Assembly (NCBI GenBank): GCA_910577365.1
Contig: CAJTMU010000024.1
Span: 1 to 33,244 of the forward strand
DNA from: an uncultured Oscillospiraceae bacterium
GTDB lineage: Bacteria > Bacillota > Clostridia > Oscillospirales > Ruminococcaceae
Reading direction: 5' to 3'
Length of the DNA: 33,244 bases
Position 1 is the stretch's first letter. Each line of letters starts with the position of its first letter. A program made the position numbers and the translations under genes. The notes under the pieces are model-generated. The model saw only the letters and a list, made by a program, of their open reading frames with translations. It was not told the origin of the DNA and made no database searches. Positions 1 through 7,054 of the stretch are shown here, piece by piece.

Positions 1-32
1 TAACGTAATTTTCCGGTCTGCGACCTCGCAAA
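1..32. repeat. Inverted copy of an internal IS segment at the window start
   Basis: Bases 1-32 are the exact reverse complement of bases 339-370, which lie inside the transposase reading frame. The match ends abruptly at base 33. The frame that runs through this copy begins with a stop codon (TAA at 1-3), and the residues it encodes do not fit the transposase family well before the Lys-Asp-Gly at base 31. The simplest reading is a chimeric or hairpin contig end; a real inverted duplication is the alternative. Confidence 0.85.
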
Positions 33-507
33 GGACGGCAAGCTCTATGTTTCAGCGGTTTTCGACTGCTTCGACGCGTCGGTTTTGGGGATTGCAATGG
101 CGGATAATATGCGCGCGGAGCTGTGCGTTCAAACAGTCGAAAACGCATGTAAAAGTTACCGGGAAATGCGCGGTGCGGTAATTCATTCGGATCGCGGAAG
201 TCAGTACACAAGCGAAAAATACCGCAGCATACTCACGCATTTTGGAATTATCCAAAGTATGAACAGCGCCGGCGGGCGGTGCCATGATAACGCCCGCTGC
301 GAAAGCATGTGGGCGAGAATGAAGGAAGAGTTGTTCTATTTGCGAGGTCGCAGACCGGAAAATTACGTTATAGATGAACTGAAAACACTCGTTTGGCGCT
401 ACCTTATGAGCTATTGGAACAATAGGCGAATTTGCACAGCAATTGGCGGTGTGCCGCCGGCAGTTAAACGGCGTAATTATTACGCAGCACTAAGCGCGAT
501 TGCGTGA
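31..507 (+). pseudogene. IS3-family transposase (OrfB, DDE integrase core), 5' truncated
   Basis: This is the C-terminal part of an rve/DDE integrase-type transposase that would cut and join IS ends. Visible motifs are the KLYVSAVFDCFD strand of the RNase H fold, HSDRGSQYTS with the second catalytic Asp, and the downstream DNARCESMWARMKEE block with the catalytic Glu, followed by the YWNNRRICTAIGG tail typical of IS3 OrfB. The first catalytic Asp and everything before it are missing because the window starts here. No OrfA is present. The gene stops at TGA 505-507, a short distance before a long hairpin. The family is certain; whether the gene is intact beyond the window cannot be seen. Confidence 0.9.
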
Positions 508-526
508 CCATTCCGGTCATGCAACC

Positions 527-579
527 GGATCACCACCAAAATTCACAAAGCGAAGCGGAGTGAATTTTGGTGGTGATCC
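527..579. repeat. Perfect 20-bp stem hairpin after the transposase
   Basis: Bases 527-546 and 560-579 form a perfect 20-bp inverted repeat around a 13-base loop (aaagcgaagcgga). It sits 20 bases after the transposase stop. It could be a dispersed intergenic hairpin repeat or the terminal structure of the element. Its length is unusual for an ordinary terminator. Confidence 0.85.
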
Positions 580-598
580 AAAAAACTCGTTTTTTGGA
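577..598 (+). terminator. A-stem/T-stem hairpin abutting the long hairpin
   Basis: Bases 577-585 (tccaaaaaa) pair perfectly with 590-598 (ttttttgga) around the loop ctcg, overlapping the foot of the 20-bp hairpin. The A-rich and T-rich arms give a terminator-like shape. It probably works with the preceding hairpin to end transcription leaving the IS. Confidence 0.5.
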
Positions 599-650
599 GA
601 AAATTGTGTAAAGTAATATTGACAAAATCAATATCAGCTTTGACCTGCGC

Positions 651-929
651 TTACATCGCCGAGAGTTTTTCCTCACATTCTTCTCTTGTCTTGGCGTATA
701 TGTTATGAGACTCACGTTTACCATAAGCATTGGTAGGCATATACTGCCCCTCATACAGGTGATCATTTATCATCGTCACACAGTCTGTGCCAGATTTGCG
801 CACCTTTGGCTTGTACGGCTTGAAATCAGGTGGAGTGGTATCCACCCTTGACTGCTCCTCAGCCCTCGGGATTTCGGCTTCTGTGCCGACAATCTGGCGA
901 TCTATCTTCGCGGCTGCCTGTCGCTGCAT
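651..929 (-). pseudogene. Integrase arm-binding-like protein remnant
   Basis: A 92-residue frame whose C-terminal half reads like the N-terminal arm-DNA-binding region of integrases from clostridial conjugative elements: INDHLYEGQYMPTNAYGKRE followed by NIYAKTREECEEKLSAM. The pattern W/YEGxY...GKR...YAKTxxECEEKL is shared with those proteins. The frame then stops and no catalytic domain follows. The N-terminal part is rich in charge and proline and is not recognised. No clear ribosome binding site was found. It is probably a leftover of a mobile element. Confidence 0.45.
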
Positions 930-1035
930 AGTATCTGCTTTGGCATTTTAACTACTCCGTTCATTTCTAAAGCAGCCATATTTGATAATTATATTTTAGC
1001 ATAAATCATAGGATATGGCAATACCTTTTTAAAAA

Positions 1036-1289
1036 TTATGCGGCTTTATTTCTTAGTACCTCATCTGCCGCACGATTAAACGCAAGCTCGGAAACTACCT
1101 TGTCAATATCTCTATTGCAAACAAAATGGCTAAGTACCACAAATTTTTTACCTTCAATTTCATACTCAATCGTCCTCCCCAGACAAGCAGAATATTTTCG
1201 TTAAGTTCAAACAGTGTCATTTGGTTTTCAATACGTAATTCCTCCATTATTTTCTTTTGTACAGCCGCATATGCGCGTACCAGTACCAT
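1036..1289 (-). pseudogene. Frameshifted small gene of unknown function
   Basis: Two minus-strand frames join into one product of about 80 residues if a single frameshift is allowed near base 1180. The first (from 1289) contains QMTLFELNENILLVWGG; the second continues with RTIEYEIEGKKFVVLSHF and ends at TAA 1036-1038. The join and the compact alpha/beta-looking second half resemble small accessory proteins of clostridial transposons, but I cannot name a family. The remaining stretch to base 1600 is AT-rich; I see no gene there, only a short direct repeat (gcaatgggaa at 1392-1401 and 1434-1443). Confidence 0.35.
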
Positions 1290-1604
1290 ATCCTATAAAG
1301 CGTAATGCGGCAGCTTGTTTTTGTTTTACACAAACATTCCAAAAAAACCTAAAGGGTACATTTATACAAACAGCAAGTAGTTTGTTTGTGTGCAATGGGA
1401 AGTTCCCCTTGACCCCTCTAATGGCTTTCCAATGCAATGGGAAAATACAAAACAATTAAGTTTTCCCTTACAACAACATAGAAATACACTTCGATTTTTA
1501 ATGACCTTTTAAAATTTTTATATAAATAATGTGTACCTCGTCCACAAATTATAAGAGGTAAAAAATCATAATGGTTTACAGCTACTAAAAATATTTTGCA
1601 AACA

Positions 1605-1642
1605 AAAATCCTCCAAGCTTCCAAATGAAGTCGGAGGATTTT
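1605..1642 (-). terminator. Rho-independent terminator of the LytTR/ABC operon
   Basis: The arms aaaatcctcc (1605-1614) and ggaggatttt (1633-1642) form a perfect 10-bp stem. Read on the minus strand, the stem is followed by a T-rich run (ttttTGttt). It lies 26 bases past the end of the permease gene at 1668. Confidence 0.8.
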
Positions 1643-1667
1643 ATTGCGTAGGAATTATTTTATAAAC

Positions 1668-2360
1668 TTATTCAAGCCCTTTTTTTCTGTAAGCAATAGC
1701 AAACAACGCAAGTCCTGCAACAAAATTTACCGTAATAACAATAACGCTTTTTGCGGATATTTCGGACGCTCCTATGCCATTTATAAGGTCGCTTATCTGC
1801 TGCGAATAAATTATTTCCGCAAATTTTTTAATGCTGCCGTTGAACATTGAAAGCATGGGCAGAAATGAAAATATCATCATTATTGGCAGCGTAAGGGACG
1901 TCGCCGCCATTTGATTTCTGCTGAATATTCCGATAGCCGCGCCTATCAACTCTGACAGAATTATGCCCGACGCCATCAAAGAAATAAACACTAAAAGCTC
2001 CGCACCCTTGTATTCGCACAGCACCGCGAACACGGATGTACCGACCATGCACATAATAAAAATGTACGCGCCGACGCCTATAAGATACTGCTGCGGTTTG
2101 ACGTTGCTCATCATAAGTACGCGCAGCGTGTTTTTCTCCTTTTCCTCCGAAATTATGGCGGACATACATAACAGCGGTGCCATGCCGATAAACATTACCG
2201 CGAACAGCTTCGCAAAAAAATGCTGCGGCATATCTTCGATTTTCACCGAATTTTCCATAATTACCGATATTACGGGGAACACCAAAAATTGAATAAAAAC
2301 AGTTTTATTTTTTAGAGTATCAAGCAGCTGCTTCATAAATACTGCTTTGACGTTTTTCAT
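1668..2360 (-). CDS. ABC-2 type permease of a LytTR-linked exporter
   Basis: A 230-residue membrane protein that should form the channel of the ABC transporter encoded just upstream. About six hydrophobic segments are visible, with the cytoplasmic stretch ISEEKEKNTLRVLMMSNVKP, which is the hallmark of ABC-2 permeases (EExxxxT near the second membrane span). The start ATG overlaps the TGA of the ATPase gene by four bases, so the two are translationally coupled. It is the last gene of the operon and is followed by a terminator. The substrate is not predictable; similar sets act in drug or peptide export. Confidence 0.85.
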   Translation of the reverse strand: MKNVKAVFMKQLLDTLKNKTVFIQFLVFPVISVIMENSVKIEDMPQHFFAKLFAVMFIGMAPLLCMSAIISEEKEKNTLRVLMMSNVKPQQYLIGVGAYIFIMCMVGTSVFAVLCEYKGAELLVFISLMASGIILSELIGAAIGIFSRNQMAATSLTLPIMMIFSFLPMLSMFNGSIKKFAEIIYSQQISDLINGIGASEISAKSVIVITVNFVAGLALFAIAYRKKGLE

Positions 2361-3208
2361 ACCACAAGCTCCCTTCCTGTAAGTTCCATAAATACTGTTT
2401 CGAGGTTTGGCTCGGTTGTATGTATCGCTTCCGCGCGACCGTTTTTGAGCAATTCCGCTACTATTTCGGACGCGTTTTCATTATGCGGTATTTGTATATC
2501 CGTTCCGTCCGAAAGATGTATTTTCAGCATACGCTGATGATTATATCTTCTGCATATTTCCCGCGGACAGCCCTGTTCCGCGATTTTGCCCTCGTTTATC
2601 ATAACAATATTATTGCAAAGCTTTTCCGCTTCGGACATAGTATGAGTGGTGAGGAATATCGTCTTGCCCTTTTCCTTCTCCGCAAGCATTATTTTGTGTA
2701 TATCGTTTGCAGTAGCGGGGTCAAGTCCGCTTGTGGGTTCGTCGAGGAATAAAATGTCGGGGTCTGTCATAAAAGCTCTCGCAAGCCGAAGCCTGCTCCG
2801 CATACCCTTGGAAAGCTTTGCGGCGGAGGTCTTTTTAGCGCTTTCAAGTCCCACTTTTTTCAAAGCGTTTAAAATACCGCCGCTTTTTACACCGTAAATT
2901 TCCGCAAAAATTTTCAGATTTTCATAACAGTTCAGACGATCGTAAATTCCGAAATTGTCCATCATTATGCCAAATTTTTTGTTGTCTTCTCCCGTTAAAT
3001 TACGGGCGTCCCTGCCGTTTATTTCTGCGGCGCCGGAGTCCCTGTCAAGCTGTCCCGTGAGTATTTTTATAAGAGTAGTTTTGCCGGCTCCCGACGGACC
3101 GAGAAGCCCGAATATCTCTCCCCTGCGGACATTGAAGCTTATCCCGTCAAGGACCTTTTTCTCTCCGAATGATTTTACGATATCGCTTGCAGCGATGGTC
3201 ACATCCAT
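2357..3208 (-). CDS. ABC transporter ATP-binding protein
   Basis: A 283-residue ATPase that powers the partner permease. It shows Walker A GPSGAGKTT, a signature region LSKGMRSRLRLARA (LSKGM in place of LSGGQ, common in this exporter class), Walker B DILFLDEPTSG and the switch His in FLTTHTMSE. The C-terminal 60 residues form the small extra domain common in antibiotic/peptide exporter ATPases. A good ribosome binding site (AAGGAGG) precedes the ATG, within the end of the DUF3021 gene. It lies between the membrane protein and the permease in a single operon. Confidence 0.9.
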   Translation of the reverse strand: MDVTIAASDIVKSFGEKKVLDGISFNVRRGEIFGLLGPSGAGKTTLIKILTGQLDRDSGAAEINGRDARNLTGEDNKKFGIMMDNFGIYDRLNCYENLKIFAEIYGVKSGGILNALKKVGLESAKKTSAAKLSKGMRSRLRLARAFMTDPDILFLDEPTSGLDPATANDIHKIMLAEKEKGKTIFLTTHTMSEAEKLCNNIVMINEGKIAEQGCPREICRRYNHQRMLKIHLSDGTDIQIPHNENASEIVAELLKNGRAEAIHTTEPNLETVFMELTGRELVV

Positions 3209-3209
3209 A

Positions 3210-3680
3210 TTATTCTTCCTCCTTATAACGTTTTAAAGCCTCTTCAAGCCTGCGGTTTTCCTGCTTTTCCGCCAGTGCGGAAACTAGCGTGCCGACGGTA
3301 CAGCTTATAATAAAGCATACAATAAACATTATCCACGCTATCGGCATATCAGCGGGGAACCAACCGAACGCGAAAATGAAAATGAGTATCGTCCCGAAAG
3401 CGCTCGCAAACATTACGATTACCCTTGCGGTAAGGGGCATTTTCTTTATCAGAACGTCCGTCATAAAAAGCGCTCTCAAGCCGCTTATTATGAATACCAC
3501 AAGCAGAAATTGCAGGCTTGTTTGAATGCCTACGCCGGAATTTCCCAAGGAAAAAATAGTGGAAATCCCCTGCGCCGCCGTACCGAATAAAGTACAGAAA
3601 ATATTTAACAGCAGCGTAGTTATGCCGTATATTGTGAACGTCTGCGATAAAAATTTCAGTACTGAAAATTTATTGTCCAT
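3210..3680 (-). CDS. DUF3021 family membrane protein
   Basis: A 156-residue protein with four clear hydrophobic segments (residues about 18-38, 53-73, 84-108 and 114-138) and a charged C-terminal tail (RRLEEALKRYKEEE). Size, topology and position directly after a receiver-less LytTR gene fit the DUF3021 family, which is usually found as a partner of such regulators. Its ATG follows the LytTR stop directly (TGA then ATG), indicating coupling. The likely role is to hold or inhibit the LytTR protein at the membrane; this is inferred from known pairs, not shown here. Confidence 0.75.
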   Translation of the reverse strand: MDNKFSVLKFLSQTFTIYGITTLLLNIFCTLFGTAAQGISTIFSLGNSGVGIQTSLQFLLVVFIISGLRALFMTDVLIKKMPLTARVIVMFASAFGTILIFIFAFGWFPADMPIAWIMFIVCFIISCTVGTLVSALAEKQENRRLEEALKRYKEEE

Positions 3681-4127
3681 TCAGCGCACCCCCAATCTTT
3701 TTTTGAGTTCGTCGGCATACTGCCTTGACGCGATAAGCTGTTCGCCGTTTTCGAGAGTAATGCGTATCCTGCGGTCAAGCTCCGCTTTAAGGGAGCGTAT
3801 ATATTTCAGCCGCACAATGCAGGACTTGCTTATGCGCAAAAATCCGCCGCAGGAATTGCAGAGCCTGTCGTCCATTTCATACAGCTTCATTTTTGACTCG
3901 TAGCAATCCTTTTCGGTGTAAACAAAGGTTTTGCGGTCAACAGTCTCAATGTACGCTATCTTTGAAATATCGAGTATATGCGTCTCGCCGTCCCGCGTGA
4001 CAGTAAGCTGATTGTCCGCCATGCGAAGCGCGGCGATAATGCTTTCCGTTTCGGCGGTAATAGCGGCGCAGTTTACGACAATTTCCGTATCGGAAATCTC
4101 GGGATCTATGTTAATTGATATTTTCAA
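3681..4127 (-). CDS. LytTR DNA-binding regulator without a receiver domain
   Basis: A 148-residue transcription regulator. Residues about 45-148 form a LytTR domain (THILDISKIAYIETVDRKTF, then GGFLRISKSCIVRLKYI), while the first 40 residues do not resemble a CheY receiver. Translation appears to start at TTG (4125-4127), preceded by a strong GGGGAGGAG site at five-base spacing; no in-frame ATG fits better. It heads an operon with DUF3021, ABC ATPase and permease, the familiar LytTR-regulated exporter arrangement. A sigma-70-like promoter lies at 4149-4177. Confidence 0.88.
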   Translation of the reverse strand: MKISINIDPEISDTEIVVNCAAITAETESIIAALRMADNQLTVTRDGETHILDISKIAYIETVDRKTFVYTEKDCYESKMKLYEMDDRLCNSCGGFLRISKSCIVRLKYIRSLKAELDRRIRITLENGEQLIASRQYADELKKRLGVR

Positions 4128-4148
4128 GCTATCTCCTCCCCGTTAAAT

Positions 4149-4177
4149 ATAATAGCATAATGTGTACAGCTTTTCAA
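4149..4177 (-). promoter_or_regulatory. Promoter of the LytTR/DUF3021/ABC operon
   Basis: On the minus strand, TTGAAA (4172-4177) and TATTAT (4149-4154) are separated by exactly 17 bases and lie just upstream of the ribosome binding site. A TAAAATACGG motif on the same strand at 4197-4206 lies about 20 bases upstream of the -35; the same 10-mer is found in the other LytTR-linked promoter region (6949-6958). Confidence 0.65.
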
Positions 4178-4225
4178 GCGGTATGCACGCGACCTGCCGT
4201 ATTTTAGACGTAAATTGCCTAAAAT

Positions 4226-4257
4226 AGGACAGCTGCTTTTGGGTAAGTAGCTGTCCT
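4226..4257. terminator. Hairpin terminator beside the integrase scrap
   Basis: The arms aggacagct (4226-4234) and agctgtcct (4249-4257) form a perfect 9-bp stem. A T-rich run follows on the plus side (tgttttta), and a shorter one (tatttta) on the minus side. It lies just past the end of the integrase remnant and may have been its terminator; it also insulates the LytTR promoter. Confidence 0.55.
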
Positions 4258-4262
4258 TGTTT

Positions 4263-4441
4263 TTATCGAATACTGGTTGCTTTGGTTGGTGTGTCCATAT
4301 GAGATGATTGCAGTTGTTTCCAAGGAAACATGACCTATTGTTGTCGAGAGAGTTTTCATGTCCTCATGTCCATGCCGTTTTCAAGCGTCATGGCTGCAAA
4401 TGTGTGTCTTAGGTCGTGAAATCTTACCTTTGGACATTCCG
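4263..4441 (-). pseudogene. Tyrosine integrase C-terminal remnant (frameshifted)
   Basis: Read on the minus strand, the sequence gives CPKVRFHDLRHTFAAMTLENG and then, after a one-base frame change near 4360, MKTLSTTIGHVSLETTAII. These match the catalytic box II of tyrosine recombinases: the HxLR in HDLRHTFA and the GH of IGHVS. The segment that should carry the nucleophilic Tyr is altered (ISYGHTNQ). Everything before the HDLRH box is missing and the sequence joins plus-strand coupling-protein code at about 4440. It is a dead fragment of an integrative conjugative element. Confidence 0.75.
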
Positions 4442-4754
4442 CCCGCTGATGACTATGTATGAGTTGAAATCTATGAAAAAAGGGCATTTTGTGGTTATGA
4501 AAACTGGGTGTTATCCTATGAAAACACGGCTGAAGATGTTATTTAATTGGGGGATTGCTTTTGAGGACGCATATTCGATTGAGGAAAAATCCGAGCGCAA
4601 AGTGCAATGCGCCGACAGCCGAGAGGTTGAGTCGGCTGTGCTGGAGAGGTTTCCTCCGAAACTCATACCTGTTGAGTTCGTGGACGAGCTTGATAATCCG
4701 GCAGCTGCCATTCCGAATAAGAGACGGTCGCCAAGAATTAAAAAAGGTAATTAA
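4440..4754 (+). pseudogene. VirD4/TraG coupling protein C-terminal remnant
   Basis: The frame reads RPLMTMYELKSMKKGHFVVM and continues KTGCYPMKTRLKMLFNWGIAF, the conserved C-terminal region of VirD4/TraG type IV coupling ATPases of Gram-positive conjugative elements (PLMT..ELKSM..G.FVVMKTG..PM). Walker motifs and membrane spans are absent, so only about the last 100 residues of a protein of roughly 600 remain. The 5' edge coincides with the integrase scrap, marking a recombination junction. The tail is basic and proline-rich, as in intact relatives. No function is expected. Confidence 0.75.
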
Positions 4755-4759
4755 CGACA

Positions 4760-6124
4760 CTAATCCAATTTGAGCACAATCGAGGAGGAGAAGGTTTTGT
4801 TCGTATGTCGAAATTCCACACCGCCGTGATATTTTTCGGCGATGTCCGTAAGGCTTGAGAGTCCCAAGCCATTGTGTTCGGGCTTTGTGGAAAGATAAGC
4901 GCCGTCTTTTTGCCGAACATTGCCGTTAAAGTTGTTGTCTACGGTAACAGCGAGCATATTTCCCTGTTGTAAAATGTTGAGTTTGATGTCGCGTTCGGAT
5001 ACGGGAAGCTCGGACGAAGCGTCGATGGCGTTTTCAAGCAGATTTCCAAGCAGAACGGAAATATCTATGTTTTCTATATTCAGCTTGTTGGGGGGCAGAG
5101 CGCCGGGAAACTGAATATGCACGGAAAACCGTATCCCACGGTCCAGCGCCAGCTCAGCATAGTGGCTGACGATCATATTTATAACGGGATTTTCGCTGTA
5201 GCTCGTGATCTTTGGATTTTGACAGTTCCCCAAATATTGGTTAAGATATTCCACCGCTTTTTGCGTATCGCCATTTTCAAGAAAACAACGCAATGTTGTC
5301 ATGTGATGACGCATATCGTGACGCTGACGGCGCACTCCCTCAATATTTTCACAGATACGGCGGTATTGCTCGTCGCGGATATTCATCTGATATTGACTTT
5401 GCATCAGCTTTTCGCCCGCCGCCTGCCTGTCGCGGATGAGGCGGCACATTTTGAACATAACGGTATATAGAACGAAAAGCATGGCAAGTATGCCAAAATA
5501 AAGCAAGCTCTCTGTCGGATTTGAATACAGACCCTCGGTTTCCAGAAAAGTAAATATTGTAAATAAAATAACGAACAGTATAAGCATTGGAAGACTTAAA
5601 ATTGCCAATTCTTTCTTATCCATATTCCGTTCTATCGGCAGATAATATTTTCGAAAAAACAAATACAGCAACGGTATAACGATACATTCCGAAGCGGCAC
5701 TGAATGCGACAATGCTGCAGTTGGCAAATATAAGCTGACCCTCTTTCGTGGGAAACATTCCCTGAAAGAAATTGGCAAACGTTATAGTGAACAGTGCGCC
5801 GCATAAAACAAACAGAAAAACAAACACCTTTTTCTGCCATATCGTCTTTATTGCGTAAACGCACCACGCGAAACAAAGGACGACGGCGGTAATGTAAACA
5901 ACATTGCTTAAGAAGTTCAAAGTTTCTCTGTCGGTAATCCGTTCGGAAAAAGGCGCCATAACAAGCGCGTCTGCCGTGGATGCAGCGGCAACGAAAAGAA
6001 GGGTGAGCAAAGCGGTTTTCTTTACAGAAAACCTGCTGTATCTTTTCAGCGGATAAAAGCACAAAAAAGCAAACGGAAGTATCGTAATAAGATCATCCGT
6101 AAATATCCAAAAAAAATTTAACAT
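4760..6124 (-). CDS. AgrC-like sensor histidine kinase (GHKL ATPase)
   Basis: A 454-residue membrane kinase. The first 220 residues hold about six to seven hydrophobic segments, the usual AgrC-type sensor for a peptide signal. The phosphoacceptor region is RRQRHDMRHHMTTLRCFLEN, followed by the N box LLGNLLENAIDAS and the G box HNGLGLSSL, with the C-terminal FSSSIVLKL. It is second in an operon: its ATG overlaps the response-regulator stop, with GAGAGGTG as the ribosome binding site. Its place next to a RiPP export operon suggests that it senses a secreted peptide, perhaps the product of that operon; the ligand is not shown by the sequence. Confidence 0.9.
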   Translation of the reverse strand: MLNFFWIFTDDLITILPFAFLCFYPLKRYSRFSVKKTALLTLLFVAAASTADALVMAPFSERITDRETLNFLSNVVYITAVVLCFAWCVYAIKTIWQKKVFVFLFVLCGALFTITFANFFQGMFPTKEGQLIFANCSIVAFSAASECIVIPLLYLFFRKYYLPIERNMDKKELAILSLPMLILFVILFTIFTFLETEGLYSNPTESLLYFGILAMLFVLYTVMFKMCRLIRDRQAAGEKLMQSQYQMNIRDEQYRRICENIEGVRRQRHDMRHHMTTLRCFLENGDTQKAVEYLNQYLGNCQNPKITSYSENPVINMIVSHYAELALDRGIRFSVHIQFPGALPPNKLNIENIDISVLLGNLLENAIDASSELPVSERDIKLNILQQGNMLAVTVDNNFNGNVRQKDGAYLSTKPEHNGLGLSSLTDIAEKYHGGVEFRHTNKTFSSSIVLKLD

Positions 6125-6849
6125 ATGACTTCACCTCTCGCTAATCTGAACAGAAAGTTCTGATATTGCTTTTGCAGCTCTGCTCTTTTTTTACGGGACA
6201 GCGGTATGTCTTTTCCGCCGCACAGAATAATACGCTCAAAATTAAATTTTTCTATTGCCGCCATGTTGATGACATAGCTCTGTTGCGGCTTCATAAAAAA
6301 TCTGTCATCAAGCCGCTCATAAAGCGAAGCGAGCGACGACAGCGTTTTAAACGTACCGTTTTCCGTGTGTATCGCGCAGTATTTGTCCATGACCTCTATA
6401 TACAGGATATTTTTTATGGGTATGGGAACCGTCACCTTACCCGTCTTTATTTCAAGCACGCTTCCGTTCTCATCGAAACCCTTGGGGATACATCGCTTTA
6501 TTGCTTCGGAAATCGATTCGATATTTGTCGGCTTAATCAAATAATGCGCCGCGTTGAGGTTGAATGCTTCGATTGCATGGTCGGTGCTGGTGGTTATAAA
6601 AATCACATGACACAGGCTATCGGATGCGAGACGGCGGACCGCATCCATTCCGTTTATGCCGTCCAAATATATATCCATAAAAATAATGCCGCACTCACGG
6701 TCGGCGTTGGATGCGAGGAACTCCTCGCCCGAGCGGAACGACCTAATTCGTGCCGTAATATTCATTTCAGAACAAGCCGTATGTACCTGCTCCGTTATTC
6801 TCGCAAGCTCGGTTTCGTTATCGTCACACACGGCAATATTAATCTCCAC
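6118..6849 (-). CDS. LytTR response regulator (AgrA-like)
   Basis: A 243-residue regulator with an N-terminal receiver (acidic pair D9-D10 in CDDNETE, phosphoacceptor D59 in IIFMDIYLDG, K106 in LIKPTN) and a C-terminal LytTR DNA-binding domain (about 140-240; IKNILYIEVMDKY, FFMKPQQSYVINM). The frame is open much further upstream, but the right start is GTG at 6847-6849: it has AGGAGG six bases before it, and the receiver begins directly after it. It forms an operon with the AgrC-like kinase. It is the best candidate to bind the direct repeats at 6948-6980 in the divergent promoter region. Confidence 0.92.
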   Translation of the reverse strand: MEINIAVCDDNETELARITEQVHTACSEMNITARIRSFRSGEEFLASNADRECGIIFMDIYLDGINGMDAVRRLASDSLCHVIFITTSTDHAIEAFNLNAAHYLIKPTNIESISEAIKRCIPKGFDENGSVLEIKTGKVTVPIPIKNILYIEVMDKYCAIHTENGTFKTLSSLASLYERLDDRFFMKPQQSYVINMAAIEKFNFERIILCGGKDIPLSRKKRAELQKQYQNFLFRLARGEVIC

Positions 6850-6886
6850 AAGTATCCTCCTCTTTTCTATATCTTCTTTAATACTT

Positions 6887-6915
6887 ATTTTAACATTTTC
6901 GCATGTAAATGTCAA
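6887..6915 (-). promoter_or_regulatory. Promoter of the Agr-like two-component operon
   Basis: On the minus strand, TTGACA (6910-6915) and TAAAAT (6887-6892) are separated by 17 bases, with a TG extension before the -10. This is a near-consensus sigma-70/SigA promoter just upstream of the GTG start of the response regulator. Confidence 0.8.
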
Positions 6916-6947
6916 CTTTGTCTTGGCAATGTTAGGGGAATCATTTC

Positions 6948-6980
6948 GTAAAATACGGGTTTTTGGTGTAAAATGCAGGT
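6948..6980 (+). promoter_or_regulatory. Direct-repeat operator candidate between divergent promoters
   Basis: gtaaaatacgggt (6948-6960) and gtaaaatgcaggt (6968-6980) match at 11 of 13 positions and start 20 bases apart, so they face the same side of the helix. LytTR regulators commonly bind paired direct repeats about two turns apart. The second copy touches the -35 of the plus-strand promoter. The core TAAAATACGG of the first copy recurs exactly upstream of the other LytTR operon (4197-4206, minus strand). Confidence 0.6.
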
Positions 6981-7007
6981 GAAAAGTCTGAAAAAATATG
7001 TTATAAT
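6979..7007 (+). promoter_or_regulatory. Extended -10 promoter reading toward the RiPP operon
   Basis: GTGAAA (6979-6984), a 17-base spacer, then TATAAT (7002-7007) preceded by TG (6999-7000), giving an extended -10. The weak -35 overlaps the second direct repeat, as expected for an activator-dependent promoter. It is the only convincing promoter seen upstream of the STAS/RiPP gene set. Confidence 0.7.
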
Positions 7008-7054
7008 TTAAATAAACATAGCGTTTTACAGACGCGAAGTTAGGATATAAAAAT

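Noticed and set aside
651..929. Calling this remnant the missing half of the integrase scrap at 4263
   Set aside because: Its motif set (YEGQY, TREECEEKL) resembles another integrase subtype than the Tn916-like N-terminus at 25870, and it is far from the C-terminal scrap with intact operons between.
1380..1450. CRISPR-like repeat (gcaatgggaa twice)
   Set aside because: Only two 10-base copies 42 bases apart, with no further units.
5616..6062. 148-codon minus-strand frame within the sensor kinase
   Set aside because: Same strand, alternative frame of the AgrC-like gene; its odd Arg/Cys-rich composition shows that it is a shadow.
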